Part shown: positions 24,988 to 37,558 of the stretch, in pieces | Position numbering within the stretch: the first letter of the stretch is position 1 | Layout of the letters: every line of letters starts with the position of its first letter | Origin: DAOMNO01 sp035443885 | Lineage (GTDB): Bacteria; Planctomycetota; Phycisphaerae; Phycisphaerales; SM1A02 | Direction: 5' to 3' | Assembly: GCA_035443885.1 (NCBI GenBank) | Contig: DAOMNO010000017.1 | Coordinates: 5,131-69,130 of the forward strand | Length of the DNA: 64,000 nt | The notes under the pieces: generated by a model | What the model was told of the DNA's origin: nothing | The model's input: only the letters and a program-made list of their open reading frames with translations | Databases searched by the model: none | Translations under genes and position numbers: made by a program

Positions 24988-26715
24988 TTAATGCTTATAC
25001 GGGTTTGCGCCGCCCGCGCCGGGACGGGGCACATCGGGACGCCAGCGGTAGCCCTGCTGTGCTTCATCCCATTCGAGCACGCTGTAGTCGTAGCAATCGC
25101 CGACGGTCGGCGCTTCATCAAAGTTGTTATGCGGCGGCGGCGAAGAGCACTGCCATTCCAGACTGCGGCCGCCCCACGGGTTTGCCGGTGCAGGTCTGCC
25201 GCGGAAGATCGAATGGATGAGGTAGCCCGCCGTCAGGAAGAACGCCAGCGCCATCACATATGAACCGACGGACGACCAGAAGTGATACGGCGCGTAGAGC
25301 TGCGTCATCTCCGGCAGCCAGCCAACGCCTGAGTAATCGTGATAGCGGCGAGGCATGCCGTGGCTGCCCATGATGAACTGCGGGAAGAACGTCAGGTTGA
25401 ACCCGATGAACACGCCGATAGCACCGATGCGGCCGAGCGTTTCGTTATACATCTTGCCGGTGATCTTCGGCCACCAGTGGTGCAGGCCGCCGATCATGGC
25501 GAGCAGCGCGGAACCCATCATCACGTAGTGGAAATGCGCGACCACAAAGTACGTGTCGTGCAGGTGAATATCTGTCGCCAACGTGCCGAGGTGAAGGCCC
25601 GTCAAGCCGCCGATCGAGAAGATGATCATGAACGACAGGGCATAGAGCATCGGCGTATTGAGGCTGATCGAACCCTTGTACAGCGTTGCCAGCCAGTTGA
25701 ACACCTTGATGGCGGATGGAATCGAAACGCTGAACGTGATCGCAGAGAAGATCACGGTAATCAACTCCGACTGCCCGGACGTGAACATATGGTGGCCCCA
25801 CACGAGGAAGCCGAAGATCGCGATGGCGATGGAGCTGAACGCGATGAACTTGTAGCCGAAGATGTGCTTGTGGCTGTGAACCGAAATCAACTCACTGATG
25901 ATGCCCATCGCGGGCAGAATCATGATGTACACCGCCGGGTGGGAGTAGAACCAGAAGAAGTGCTGATACAGCACGGGGTCGCCGCCCAGCGCGGGGTTGA
26001 AGATACCGATGCCGAAGGCTCGCTCCATCGCCAGCAGGCCGAGCGTGATGGCCAGCACGGGTGTCGCCAGCACCTGAATCACCGCCGTTGCATAGGTCGC
26101 CCAGAGGAAGAGCGGCATGCGGAACCACGTCATGCCGGGCGGCCTCATCCGGTGAATGGTGACGATGAAGTTCATGCCGGTGAAAATCGAACTGAAGCCG
26201 AGAATGAACACGCCCGTGAGTGCGGGAATCACGCCCGCGAACTGCGAGCCTTTATCCGCATCGGTGCTGTAAGGCGTGTAGAACGTCCAGCCGGTGTCGA
26301 TGCCGCCCATGAACAGCGCGAGCAGGAAGAACGCCGCGCCAAAAAGCCACAGGTAATAGCTCATCAGATTCAATCGCGGGAAAGCAACATCCTTCGCGCC
26401 GAGCATGATGGGCAGAATAAAGTTGCCAAGTGCCGCAGGCACGGACGGAATGATCACGAGAAAGACCATGATCGCCCCGTGCAGGGTGAACACCTGGTTG
26501 TACTGATCGCGCGTCAGCAGGTCCATCCCGGGGAAGATGAGCTGCGTGCGCACGACAAGGGCGAAGAGGCCACCGAAGAAGAACGAGAGCAGCACCGACA
26601 CGAGGTACATGACGCCGATCCGCTTGTGATCGAGCGTCAACGCCCACGAGAGAAAGCCTCGCGAGTGCGTCAGGTAGTTGGTCTCAGCCGAACTGTGAGA
26701 ATGAATCGTGCTCAT
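24988..26715 (-). CDS. coxA: Cytochrome c oxidase subunit I, A2-type
   Basis: Subunit I carries heme a and the heme a3-CuB site where O2 is reduced and protons are pumped. The 575-residue protein has about 12 helices. WFYSHPAVYIMILPAMG contains the CuB His and the cross-linked Tyr; WGHHMF supplies two more CuB His residues, and HDTYFVVAHFHYVM the heme ligands. The YSHPAVY motif lacks the D-channel Glu of A1 oxidases and is diagnostic of the A2 subfamily, as in caa3 enzymes of Thermus and Rhodothermus. It sits between coxB and coxC with short gaps. Confidence 0.97.
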   Translation of the reverse strand: MSTIHSHSSAETNYLTHSRGFLSWALTLDHKRIGVMYLVSVLLSFFFGGLFALVVRTQLIFPGMDLLTRDQYNQVFTLHGAIMVFLVIIPSVPAALGNFILPIMLGAKDVAFPRLNLMSYYLWLFGAAFFLLALFMGGIDTGWTFYTPYSTDADKGSQFAGVIPALTGVFILGFSSIFTGMNFIVTIHRMRPPGMTWFRMPLFLWATYATAVIQVLATPVLAITLGLLAMERAFGIGIFNPALGGDPVLYQHFFWFYSHPAVYIMILPAMGIISELISVHSHKHIFGYKFIAFSSIAIAIFGFLVWGHHMFTSGQSELITVIFSAITFSVSIPSAIKVFNWLATLYKGSISLNTPMLYALSFMIIFSIGGLTGLHLGTLATDIHLHDTYFVVAHFHYVMMGSALLAMIGGLHHWWPKITGKMYNETLGRIGAIGVFIGFNLTFFPQFIMGSHGMPRRYHDYSGVGWLPEMTQLYAPYHFWSSVGSYVMALAFFLTAGYLIHSIFRGRPAPANPWGGRSLEWQCSSPPPHNNFDEAPTVGDCYDYSVLEWDEAQQGYRWRPDVPRPGAGGANPYKH

Positions 26716-26742
26716 GGCGATAGGCCCTGATGGGCGTCGGTC

Positions 26743-27843
26743 CTATTGGCCCCCTTCAGGCGTTTGCGGAGTCGGCAGCGGCGGAACGATCAGCCGCCCG
26801 TTGGCATCAAGCTCAAACTCGTCCAGCCGCTTGATGAACTCGGCCAGCGCGCGCTTCCGTTTGTCGTCCATCGTGCGGAACGAGGACATCTGATTGGCGT
26901 ATCCCTTCACAATCTCGCCGCCGGGATTGTTCAGCGAATCGAGAATGTAGTTTTCATCAACGATACGGCGACTGCCGTCCGCGAACTCTCGCTCCTTGCC
27001 CCACAGCTCGTGCGTCTCGCGGAACGAAGGCCCGATGCCGCGCGAACCATCCAGCGAGTGGCACGAAACGCACTGTGAGAACAGCCTGGCGCCAGCCAGA
27101 TGTAGTGATTCTTCCGGCACCAGATTGATCCACTGCGCACAGTGCTGCAATCGCGCCTGGAACTCTTCTTCAGGCAGCACGTGCACCACCGCAACCATCT
27201 GCGAGTGCTCCGTACCGCAATACTCCGCACAGAAGAGGTTGTAGATGCCCGGCCGGGTCGCCTCGAACCACAACGTCGTGATGCGGCCCGGCACCACGTC
27301 CTGCTTCACGCGGAACGCGGGGATATACAGACTGTGCAGCACGTCGTCCGACATCATTTTCAGCACGACGGGCCGACCCAGCGGCACGAACAGCTCGTCG
27401 TACTGCGTGCAGCCGTTGCTGTGCTGGAACGTCCAGTCCCACCGCTTGGCGGTTACATTGATCTCATACGCATTGGCAGGGGACGTTCGCAGATCAATGT
27501 ACCCCTTCATGCCCATGTAGAAGATGATGATGACGATGATGAGTGGGATGATCGTCCACGTCAGTTCGAGCGGCGTGTGATGCGATGGGCTTGGTTCGGC
27601 TCCGCGGCCTTCCGTGCGGCGATACTTCACCGCGAAATACACCGTCAGCACGAGGATGAGTACGAAGAAGAAGATCGAGACCCACGTGATGAGGTTGAAC
27701 ACCCAGTCCACGTCCGCCGACACTGTCGATGCGCGCTCGGGCATCCAGAAACTCGCGCCGCCGGAGCTGCCGAGGGTAAGTGCGCCCGAGCTTGCCGCAG
27801 CAAGTGAGGCTCCTGCATTCAACATGACGGTCAACACGTTCAT
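26743..27843 (-). CDS. coxB: Cytochrome c oxidase subunit II with fused cytochrome c domain (caa3)
   Basis: Two N-terminal membrane segments are followed by the cupredoxin domain with the CuA site: a His in the VLHSLYIPAF segment, CAEYCGTEHSQM with two Cys, Glu, His and Met. The C-terminal domain has the heme c motif CVSCH and a likely axial Met in YANQMSSF. The fused cytochrome c is what defines caa3-type oxidases and accepts electrons directly, here presumably from alternative complex III. Its start overlaps the end of the sco gene by 4 nt. Confidence 0.96.
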   Translation of the reverse strand: MNVLTVMLNAGASLAAASSGALTLGSSGGASFWMPERASTVSADVDWVFNLITWVSIFFFVLILVLTVYFAVKYRRTEGRGAEPSPSHHTPLELTWTIIPLIIVIIIFYMGMKGYIDLRTSPANAYEINVTAKRWDWTFQHSNGCTQYDELFVPLGRPVVLKMMSDDVLHSLYIPAFRVKQDVVPGRITTLWFEATRPGIYNLFCAEYCGTEHSQMVAVVHVLPEEEFQARLQHCAQWINLVPEESLHLAGARLFSQCVSCHSLDGSRGIGPSFRETHELWGKEREFADGSRRIVDENYILDSLNNPGGEIVKGYANQMSSFRTMDDKRKRALAEFIKRLDEFELDANGRLIVPPLPTPQTPEGGQ

Positions 27844-28721
27844 GAGTTCATTCCACCGAGCGCAACCGCGCTTTCATGAGGCCGATTCTTGCGGTCATAT
27901 TTCCCGCCACGAAGCCACAGCACGAACAGGGTCAGGCTGAGCAGCGCGAGCGTGAGCGCACCGCCCGTCCGCATCAGCTTCCATGCCACCGGCACATAGC
28001 TGCCGGAGTTCGGGTCGTACTGATAACAGGTCAGCAGCAGGAACCGCTCCATCGGCCCGCCGATGCCGCCCTGAGATGCCTCCACCAGCGCGAAGCGAAG
28101 ATCGCGCGAAGGGAACATCACATCGTTGATGTACTTCGAAATCCGTCCGTCCGGCGTGATGAACGTGATCGTGGACGGATGCGCATAGTCCTCGCCGTTC
28201 GGCAGAATCTTGTAGCCGAAGCCCGTCTGATACGCGATCGCCTCAATGTTGCGCTGATCGCCCACGAGAAACCGCCAGCCCTGATCGACGCCTTCGCGAC
28301 CGTAACGACGAATGTACGCTTCCTTGTACGCCTTCGCGTCGTCCGCGGTCTCCGTCGGCTTGATACTGATCGTAACGATCTGGAACTCCTGCCCCGCCGT
28401 CCATGTGATCTCACGCAGACCTTCAAGCAGGCCATTGAGTGTCAAGTGGCACAGCATCGGGCATGAGTAGTAGTTCAACGTCAGAATGACCGGCCGACCG
28501 GGCGAGAAGAAATCGCCCAGCTTCACGCGATTGCCGTACTCATCCGTGAACTCAAGATCAAGCGATACAGATTCGCCCAGACGCTGCACTTGCCCCACGC
28601 CTTCATTCTCAGGCGGCAGTTCATCCTTCAGCAGTTGCCCCATCGCAGGCGCGGCGACAGCGCACGCTGCGAGCAGCGATGCAAAGACTGTCAACCGGGA
28701 TGATGCGAGTGAAACGAACAT
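27840..28721 (-). CDS. sco: SCO1/SenC-type copper chaperone for CuA
   Basis: The 293-residue protein has a signal peptide (VFASLLAACAVAAPAMG) and a thioredoxin-like domain. It carries the copper-binding CPMLC motif in LNYYSCPMLCHLTLNG and the downstream His in DYAHPSTITFI. A C-terminal membrane helix (GALTLALLSLTLFVLWLRGG) anchors it. It should deliver copper to the CuA centre of the subunit II encoded immediately downstream, with which it overlaps by 4 nt. Confidence 0.93.
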   Translation of the reverse strand: MFVSLASSRLTVFASLLAACAVAAPAMGQLLKDELPPENEGVGQVQRLGESVSLDLEFTDEYGNRVKLGDFFSPGRPVILTLNYYSCPMLCHLTLNGLLEGLREITWTAGQEFQIVTISIKPTETADDAKAYKEAYIRRYGREGVDQGWRFLVGDQRNIEAIAYQTGFGYKILPNGEDYAHPSTITFITPDGRISKYINDVMFPSRDLRFALVEASQGGIGGPMERFLLLTCYQYDPNSGSYVPVAWKLMRTGGALTLALLSLTLFVLWLRGGKYDRKNRPHESAVALGGMNS

Positions 28722-28757
28722 GGAAGAATCGAAGTGTGTGCTGATGACTCCGAGTGG

Positions 28758-29087
28758 TTACCTGCCGCCTTCTTCCACGACGAGCCGCATGGCATCGTCG
28801 ATGGGAATGATGAAAAGTTCGCGATCGTCGCCCGCAAAGAAGCGTACTTCCGTGCGAGGCGGGCCAGTCAGTTTGCGCTCCTGTTCCATCTGGTACTGTT
28901 CGAGGTTCCACGGCTTGCGCGTCATCACCTTGGCTTCGCGTGCATCGTTGTACGCGTTGTAGAACAGCGCGATGAGACCGAACAGAATGACCAGAAGCAG
29001 CACGGTGCCGATCGCACCGAGCAGCCAGGTCGGTCCCGGCACCGGGTCTTCGTGATCGCCTAGGTTATGTTCAAAGTGCTCGGACAT
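28758..29087 (-). CDS. Small single-pass membrane protein between actF and sco
   Basis: The 109-residue product has a polar N-terminus, one membrane helix (TWLLGAIGTVLLLVILFGLIALFY) and a charged C-terminal domain ending in IDDAMRLVVEEGGR. I recognise no family. Its fixed place between the complex III and oxidase halves of the operon suggests a linker or assembly subunit of the supercomplex, but that is inference. The gaps to actF (35 nt) and sco (36 nt) are short. Confidence 0.75.
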   Translation of the reverse strand: MSEHFEHNLGDHEDPVPGPTWLLGAIGTVLLLVILFGLIALFYNAYNDAREAKVMTRKPWNLEQYQMEQERKLTGPPRTEVRFFAGDDRELFIIPIDDAMRLVVEEGGR

Positions 29088-29122
29088 GGGTGAAACTCAA
29101 GGAATCGCGTTGCCGCGTGTGA

Positions 29123-30427
29123 TTACATGTTGTGGAACGCGAGTGATTCGTGAAGCCGGGGGTCTTGGGCAGGAATAAGCGAACACGTGCTGAGCCGCCA
29201 CGTCGCACCAGCGACAATCAGGCTCAAGAGGCTCAGCGGCAGGATGAAATCGAGCAGATGCCAGCCGTAGCCGATCTGCGCTGCCGTCACGCTGGCAGCG
29301 AATGATTCGTAGTCGGCTGCGGCATACAGCGCATCCGCAGGAATCGTAGGCATCGCGAGCCAGTAGATGTCCACGAAGTGCATCATCAGCATCCACGCGG
29401 CGACACCCGCGAGCACGCCCTTCATGCGCTTCGTGTGGCGCGTGATGAGGATGAGGAACGGCCCGATGAAGTGGCCCACGAGCAGGAAAAGGCTGACCCA
29501 CTTCCACCCGCCGACCATTCGCGTGATGTACCAGCCCGACGTTTCAGGCAGGTTGGCATACCAGAGCAGCATGAACTGGCTGTATGCGATGTACGCCCAG
29601 AACACCACGCCGAACGCAAAGAGCAGCTTGCCCATGTCCTGGAAGTGCTCCACGGAGACTTCACTCAAGCGACCGGACCGCTGCAACAGGTACGTGGACA
29701 AAATGAGCGTAGCGAAGAAGCCACACGCACTTGCTGCGAAGAAATAGACCGGGAAGATCGTGCTGAACCAGTGTGGCTCAAGGCTCATCAGCCAGTCAAA
29801 GGCTGCAAACGACTGCGAGAGCGCGAAGAGCAGCATGGCGAGCGGTGCGTACCACTGCATGCGAGAGGTCAGCGCGGGGTCGCCCACACGATCCTGCTGC
29901 ACTGATGTGCCCACGAAGAACCGGGCGAGCGCGGCCCAGATGACGAAGAACAACGCGGCGCGAATGAGCCAGAACCACGGAATCGCGCCTTCCCCTTCCG
30001 GCTGCGTGAAGAAGAAATACGCAGCCTTATGCGCGAGAATCTCATCGTGGTGCGACGGATCGGACCAGTGGTGATACAGGTGATGCGCAAACAGACCCAT
30101 GAGCACCGGAATGAACAGCACCCAGACCCACATCAGATTGCTGGCGATGCCCTCTGCGATGCGGCGAACGACGACGCTCCAGCCCGCTCGCGTGATGTGC
30201 TGGAGAATCGTGAAGAACAGGCCGCCGAGACAGATCGTCAGCGCCATGATGAACGCAACAAGATACGAACGGTAGAACTGGCCGAAGCCGTCCTCTGCAA
30301 GCCAGCCGAGCAGCACCGATACGACGAGGCCCGCCACGCCCATCGCGAGCGAGGCCTTGAAGACGAGCGGCCCCAGTGCGCCGAGGCGGCGGTCAGATTC
30401 GTTGATGGTCCGCGAATGGTGGCTCAT
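29123..30427 (-). CDS. actF: Alternative complex III subunit ActF (quinol:cytochrome c oxidoreductase)
   Basis: The 434-residue polytopic protein shows about ten membrane helices and the features of ActF, a smaller relative of the NrfD-like ActC: FTILQHITRAGWSVVVRRIAEG, FRSYLVAFIMAL and YSQFMLLWYANLPETSGWYITR. It forms a membrane quinol-reactive subunit in the complex. It follows actE in the operon. Confidence 0.93.
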   Translation of the reverse strand: MSHHSRTINESDRRLGALGPLVFKASLAMGVAGLVVSVLLGWLAEDGFGQFYRSYLVAFIMALTICLGGLFFTILQHITRAGWSVVVRRIAEGIASNLMWVWVLFIPVLMGLFAHHLYHHWSDPSHHDEILAHKAAYFFFTQPEGEGAIPWFWLIRAALFFVIWAALARFFVGTSVQQDRVGDPALTSRMQWYAPLAMLLFALSQSFAAFDWLMSLEPHWFSTIFPVYFFAASACGFFATLILSTYLLQRSGRLSEVSVEHFQDMGKLLFAFGVVFWAYIAYSQFMLLWYANLPETSGWYITRMVGGWKWVSLFLLVGHFIGPFLILITRHTKRMKGVLAGVAAWMLMMHFVDIYWLAMPTIPADALYAAADYESFAASVTAAQIGYGWHLLDFILPLSLLSLIVAGATWRLSTCSLIPAQDPRLHESLAFHNM

Positions 30428-30491
30428 GGAAAGGACTTCTGCGTACTAAGTTCGATGCTTCTCAAACCAACATAATCCGATTAACGACGGC

Positions 30492-31139
30492 TTACCGGGC
30501 ATCCTCCGCGCGGGCGTTCTGGCTGCGCTGCAACGCGCGGACATAGGCAACGATCGCCCACCGATCCGCCTCTGGAATCGCATGGCCGTACCCCGGCATG
30601 TTGCGGGCGCCCACACTGATGGTGTGGTAAATCTGACCCACCGGCATGTCCAGCACTTGCGCTTCATGCAGATTGGTCGGCGGCACCCACGTCGTGCCCT
30701 GCACGGCCAGCTCCTGCAGCTCCACAGCGCGGCGATGAACCATGCCGTCGCCGTAACCCGCTGTGCCGTGACAGATCGCGCAGTAAATGTTGTAACGCTC
30801 CTGGCCGCGATTCATCAGTTCCATCGTGAGCTGCACGCGATCAGGGAATGTCTCGGCAAACTGCGTGCTGCCCGCGGGGAACACGCCTCGATAGTAATGA
30901 TCGTCATCGCGCATCTCGCCGCGTGCGATGGTGCCTTCCACCTTGGGTCGCATCGCACGGCCGTCTGCGAACATCGGGTTCGCCTGCTGCGCCTGGAATT
31001 TGTACTGCGTGCCCATATCCTGCAAAAGCTGAATGCGGGGTACGGGCGAGTTGAGCGCACGCGCCATCGCGATGAGCGCGGGCGGAATCAACGCCAGCGT
31101 CAACAGAATGAGCGATGCATAAATAAATCCCTTCGGCAC
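30492..31139 (-). CDS. actE: Alternative complex III subunit ActE (monoheme cytochrome c)
   Basis: The 215-residue protein has an N-terminal membrane segment and one heme c motif CAICH (YNIYCAICHGTAGYGDGM). A likely axial Met lies in ARNMPGYGHAIPEADRWAIVAYVRAL, the usual class I cytochrome c end. It transfers electrons within or out of complex III on the periplasmic side. It starts 3 nt after the actD stop. Confidence 0.93.
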   Translation of the reverse strand: MPKGFIYASLILLTLALIPPALIAMARALNSPVPRIQLLQDMGTQYKFQAQQANPMFADGRAMRPKVEGTIARGEMRDDDHYYRGVFPAGSTQFAETFPDRVQLTMELMNRGQERYNIYCAICHGTAGYGDGMVHRRAVELQELAVQGTTWVPPTNLHEAQVLDMPVGQIYHTISVGARNMPGYGHAIPEADRWAIVAYVRALQRSQNARAEDAR

Positions 31140-31142
31140 GGG

Positions 31143-31754
31143 TCAGGCCTCCAGCGTCTCAATGTGCGAGGGGTTGAGTGAAGACAGGAACTGCTCCGTC
31201 CGGCTTCGCGAAAACTTCGGATCGCGGGCCTCAATCACGATGAAGAAGCGATCGTTCGTTGCACGCGCGAAACGCTCGCTCTTGAACACCGGGTGATACC
31301 ATCTCGGCAGGCCGTTCAGCAGCAGCATGCCGAACACAGCGCCCGACGCCGCAAGCAGAATCGTCAGTTCGAACGTTACGGGGATGAACGCGGGAAGGCT
31401 GAGGTACGGCTTGCCGGAAATCAGGAAGTCGTAACCCGTTACCCACACGGCAGCCCAGATGGTGAAGTTCGTCGAGTTCGTGAAGATCTGAAGCACAAGG
31501 CCAAGGATCGCACCGGTCAAACCACCGCCGAACACGATGATGGGCAGAATCGTCGGCGAAATGCCCATCGCCTTGTCGAGGCCGTGCACTGGGAACGGCG
31601 TATGGCAGTCCCACCAGCGATAGCCCGCTTCGCGCACCTTTTCGGCGGCGTGCAATACATCGTGCGGCGTTTCAAACTCCGCCATCATGCCGTAAAGCGC
31701 GCCCGAAGAGAGCGGTGAGGCAGGTGCGGCGGGCGTCATGTTCGGCTTAGCCAT
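31143..31754 (-). CDS. actD: Alternative complex III subunit ActD (DUF3341)
   Basis: The 203-residue membrane protein has the DUF3341 signature: GMMAEFETPHDVLHAAEKVREAGYRWWDCHTPFPVHGLDKAMG followed by two helices. It is a structural membrane subunit of the complex. The ATG at 31754 is preferred because GGAGGAAG lies about 5 nt upstream. It overlaps the end of actC by 8 nt. Confidence 0.94.
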   Translation of the reverse strand: MAKPNMTPAAPASPLSSGALYGMMAEFETPHDVLHAAEKVREAGYRWWDCHTPFPVHGLDKAMGISPTILPIIVFGGGLTGAILGLVLQIFTNSTNFTIWAAVWVTGYDFLISGKPYLSLPAFIPVTFELTILLAASGAVFGMLLLNGLPRWYHPVFKSERFARATNDRFFIVIEARDPKFSRSRTEQFLSSLNPSHIETLEA

Positions 31755-33156
31755 GATGACTTCCTCCGCGTGCATGGTGAGCGTGTGGATCAGCCTGCGG
31801 CATGACGGACTTCACCTCCGCAATCGCAATGACCGGCAGATACCGAATGAACAGCAGGAACAGCGTCATGAACATGCCGAACGTGCCGATCAGCGTCAGC
31901 ATGTCAACCCACGTCGGGCTGAAGTAGCCCCAGCTCGACGGCAGGAAGTCCATTTCAAGCGAGAGCACGATGACGAATCGCTCGAACCACATGCCCACGT
32001 TCACGCACATCACGACGAAGAACATGATGGGAATGCTGGTTCGGCAACGCTTGGACCAGAACAACTGCGGCGCGAGCACGTTGCAGCCCATCATTACCCA
32101 GTACGCCCACGCGTGCTGGCCGAACATGCGGTTTTCGAATGCGAACCACTCGTACATCGCGCCGGAGTACCATGCGATGAACAGTTCCATCGTGTACGCG
32201 AAGCCGACCATCATGCCCGTGAGCAGGATGATCTTGTTCATGTTCTCCAGATGGCGCATCGTGATGAAGTTCTTGAGACCCCACAACGCACGGGCGGGTA
32301 CGGCGAGCGTAACAACCATTGCAAACCCGCCGAAGATGGCGCCCGCGACGAAGTACGGTGGGAAGATCGTTGTATGCCAGCCCGGAAGCTGCGAGACGGC
32401 GAAGTCGAACGACACGACCGAGTGCACCGAGAGCACCAGCGGCGTCGCAAGAGCCGCGAGCAGCAGGTACGCACGCTCATAGCGGTGCCAGTGACGGTTG
32501 GAGCCGCGCCAGCCCAGTGAGAAGATGCCGTAAGCAATCGCCTTGATGCGTGTGTTCGCACGATCGCGCAGCGTCGCAAGGTCGGGGATCATGCCGACGT
32601 ACCAGAACAACAGCGACACCGTGAAGTACGAACTCACGGCGAACACGTCCCAGATCAACGGGCTGCGGAACTGAGGCCACATTTCCATCTGGTTCGGAAT
32701 CGGGAACACCCACCAGATGACCCAGATGCGTCCGACGTGAATCGCGGGAAAGAGGCCCGCGCACATGACGGCAAAGATCGTCATGGCCTCGGCGAAGCGG
32801 TTGATCGCCGTGCGCCACTTCTGCCGGAAGAGGAACAAAATGGCGGAGATCAGTGTTCCGGCGTGGCCGATGCCGACCCAGAACACGAAGTTCACAATGG
32901 GGAATCCCCACATGACGGGGTGGTTGTTGCCCCACACGCCAACACCGGTCGCGAGCAGGTACAGCACCATCGCGCCCAGCATCCCGAACAGCGCCAGTGA
33001 AATCGCCAGTGTGATGTACCACGCTGCGGGCGGCTTCGGGTCTTCATTCACCCGGCAAATCTCATCGGTCACGGTCGTGAAGTTGTCATGACCGAGCACG
33101 AGCGGCGCCCGCCGCGTTGGATCATCGAACGTGTTGTCTATGACGAGAGTGCTCAA
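31747..33156 (-). CDS. actC: Alternative complex III subunit ActC (NrfD/PsrC-like)
   Basis: The 469-residue protein has about ten membrane helices in the NrfD/PsrC fold. Conserved stretches include GIGHAGTLISAILFLFRQKWRTAINRFAEAMT, SRSLIWDVFAVSSYF-type text and HSVVSFDFAVSQLPGWHTTIFPPYFVAGAIFGGFAMV. It provides the main quinol-oxidising membrane site. It lies 77 nt after actB. Confidence 0.95.
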   Translation of the reverse strand: MSTLVIDNTFDDPTRRAPLVLGHDNFTTVTDEICRVNEDPKPPAAWYITLAISLALFGMLGAMVLYLLATGVGVWGNNHPVMWGFPIVNFVFWVGIGHAGTLISAILFLFRQKWRTAINRFAEAMTIFAVMCAGLFPAIHVGRIWVIWWVFPIPNQMEMWPQFRSPLIWDVFAVSSYFTVSLLFWYVGMIPDLATLRDRANTRIKAIAYGIFSLGWRGSNRHWHRYERAYLLLAALATPLVLSVHSVVSFDFAVSQLPGWHTTIFPPYFVAGAIFGGFAMVVTLAVPARALWGLKNFITMRHLENMNKIILLTGMMVGFAYTMELFIAWYSGAMYEWFAFENRMFGQHAWAYWVMMGCNVLAPQLFWSKRCRTSIPIMFFVVMCVNVGMWFERFVIVLSLEMDFLPSSWGYFSPTWVDMLTLIGTFGMFMTLFLLFIRYLPVIAIAEVKSVMPQADPHAHHARGGSHHG

Positions 33157-33233
33157 GGGTAGTTGCTTGGTGAGAGGGGTCTGGTGTTCGCTTCAGTTGA
33201 AGCGAGAGAAATCCACGTGCGATCATGCTGCGC

Positions 33234-36526
<3,293 letters not shown>

Positions 36527-36539
<13 letters not shown>

Positions 36540-37189
36540 GCGGAGCAGTCCTGCGGGGGTTGAATCCGGTTCAGGTCGTGCAGTCGGTTCTGGTATGTAG
36601 CACGGTCCGGAATACCATCGAAGTCCCAAGCCAAGTCGGTTACCTTGCTGGGATCGCGAAGGCTTGGCTGCGGATTACGGTGGCAGTCAAGACACCAGCC
36701 CATGCTGAGCGGGGCGTGTTGCGCCACGACAACCATTCGATCAATACGGCCGTGGCATTCCACACAGCTCACGCCCCGGTTGACGTGCGCTGCGTGATCG
36801 AAGTACGCGTGGTCAGGCAGGTTATGGACGCGAATCCACTCGATCGGCGTGCCGTGGTTGTAGCTGTCCCACAAAGGCACGAGAGCCGGACTTTCCTTGC
36901 GAATCTGCGTGTGGCAGCCCATGCACGTTTCCGTGGGGGGGATCGACGCAAACCGGGAGTGCTCGACCGTCGTATGGCAGTACCGGCAGTCCATGCCAAG
37001 CTGACCGACGTGAAGGTCGTGACTGAACGGAATCGGCTGGGTAGGCTGGTAGCCGACCGCCGTAGTTATCGGACTGAAACCATATGCCACGATGAAAATG
37101 ACATAGAGCGGAGCGATCGCTCCGAGTATCAGTGCCGCAGGCAGCACCATGTTGGTCCACGGTGGAAAAACGAAGTGGTATCGGCCCAT
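36527..37189 (-). CDS. actA: Alternative complex III subunit ActA (pentaheme cytochrome c)
   Basis: The 220-residue protein has an N-terminal membrane anchor (NMVLPAALILGAIAPLYVIFIVAYGF) and five CxxCH heme motifs: CRYCH, CMGCH, CVECH, CLDCH and CSACH, the last at the extreme C-terminus. Five hemes is the usual ActA number. It is the first gene of the operon, with a strong promoter-like element about 65 nt upstream. Confidence 0.96.
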
Positions 37190-37252
37190 GTCGTGCCTCA
37201 GGCAGGTTCGCGAATCAAACCTCTGTGCCTTTTTTCACAAAGTCTGGTGAAG

Positions 37253-37282
37253 ATGGTAGCTGAACCGGGCAAGCGATGTCAA
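37253..37282 (-). promoter_or_regulatory. Predicted sigma-70-type promoter of the act-cox operon
   Basis: On the minus strand a perfect TTGACA (37282-37277) is followed after 18 nt by TACCAT (37258-37253). Transcription would start near 37246, about 57 nt ahead of actA. Confidence 0.6.
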
Positions 37283-37558
37283 GGACGCAGACGCACATGG
37301 CAAGACATCCATGTTTTGCCAAGGGCGGCATGGTAACGTCGTGTGAGAAATCTGTGGGCAAGTCCGCCCACCATTTTTTCTGTTTTGTCAGTGCCATGCC
37401 GAGTGATGCACCACAACGGCACGGTGATTGAGGTTTTTCACCTTGAATCATCAATGGCGTTCCCGCCGCAGCGTCCCCACTGTTGACGAATTGACGTGTG
37501 CTCGCAGAGAATCGACCGCCCCGTGCCCGCCGAAACCCCGGGGCGAGCGGATTCGAGC
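37283..37558. other. Remainder of the actA/antiporter divergent intergenic region
   Basis: Together with the actA promoter the divergent gap is 369 nt. I see no coding frame. TTGACG hexamers occur near 37484 and 37491 on the plus strand without a good -10, so the antiporter promoter is not resolved. Confidence 0.4.

Noticed and set aside
25339..26730. Long plus-strand open frame (463 codons) antisense to coxA
   Set aside because: It mirrors coxA codons, has a composition of Arg/His/Asp-rich shadow protein and no ribosome site; coxA is unambiguous.
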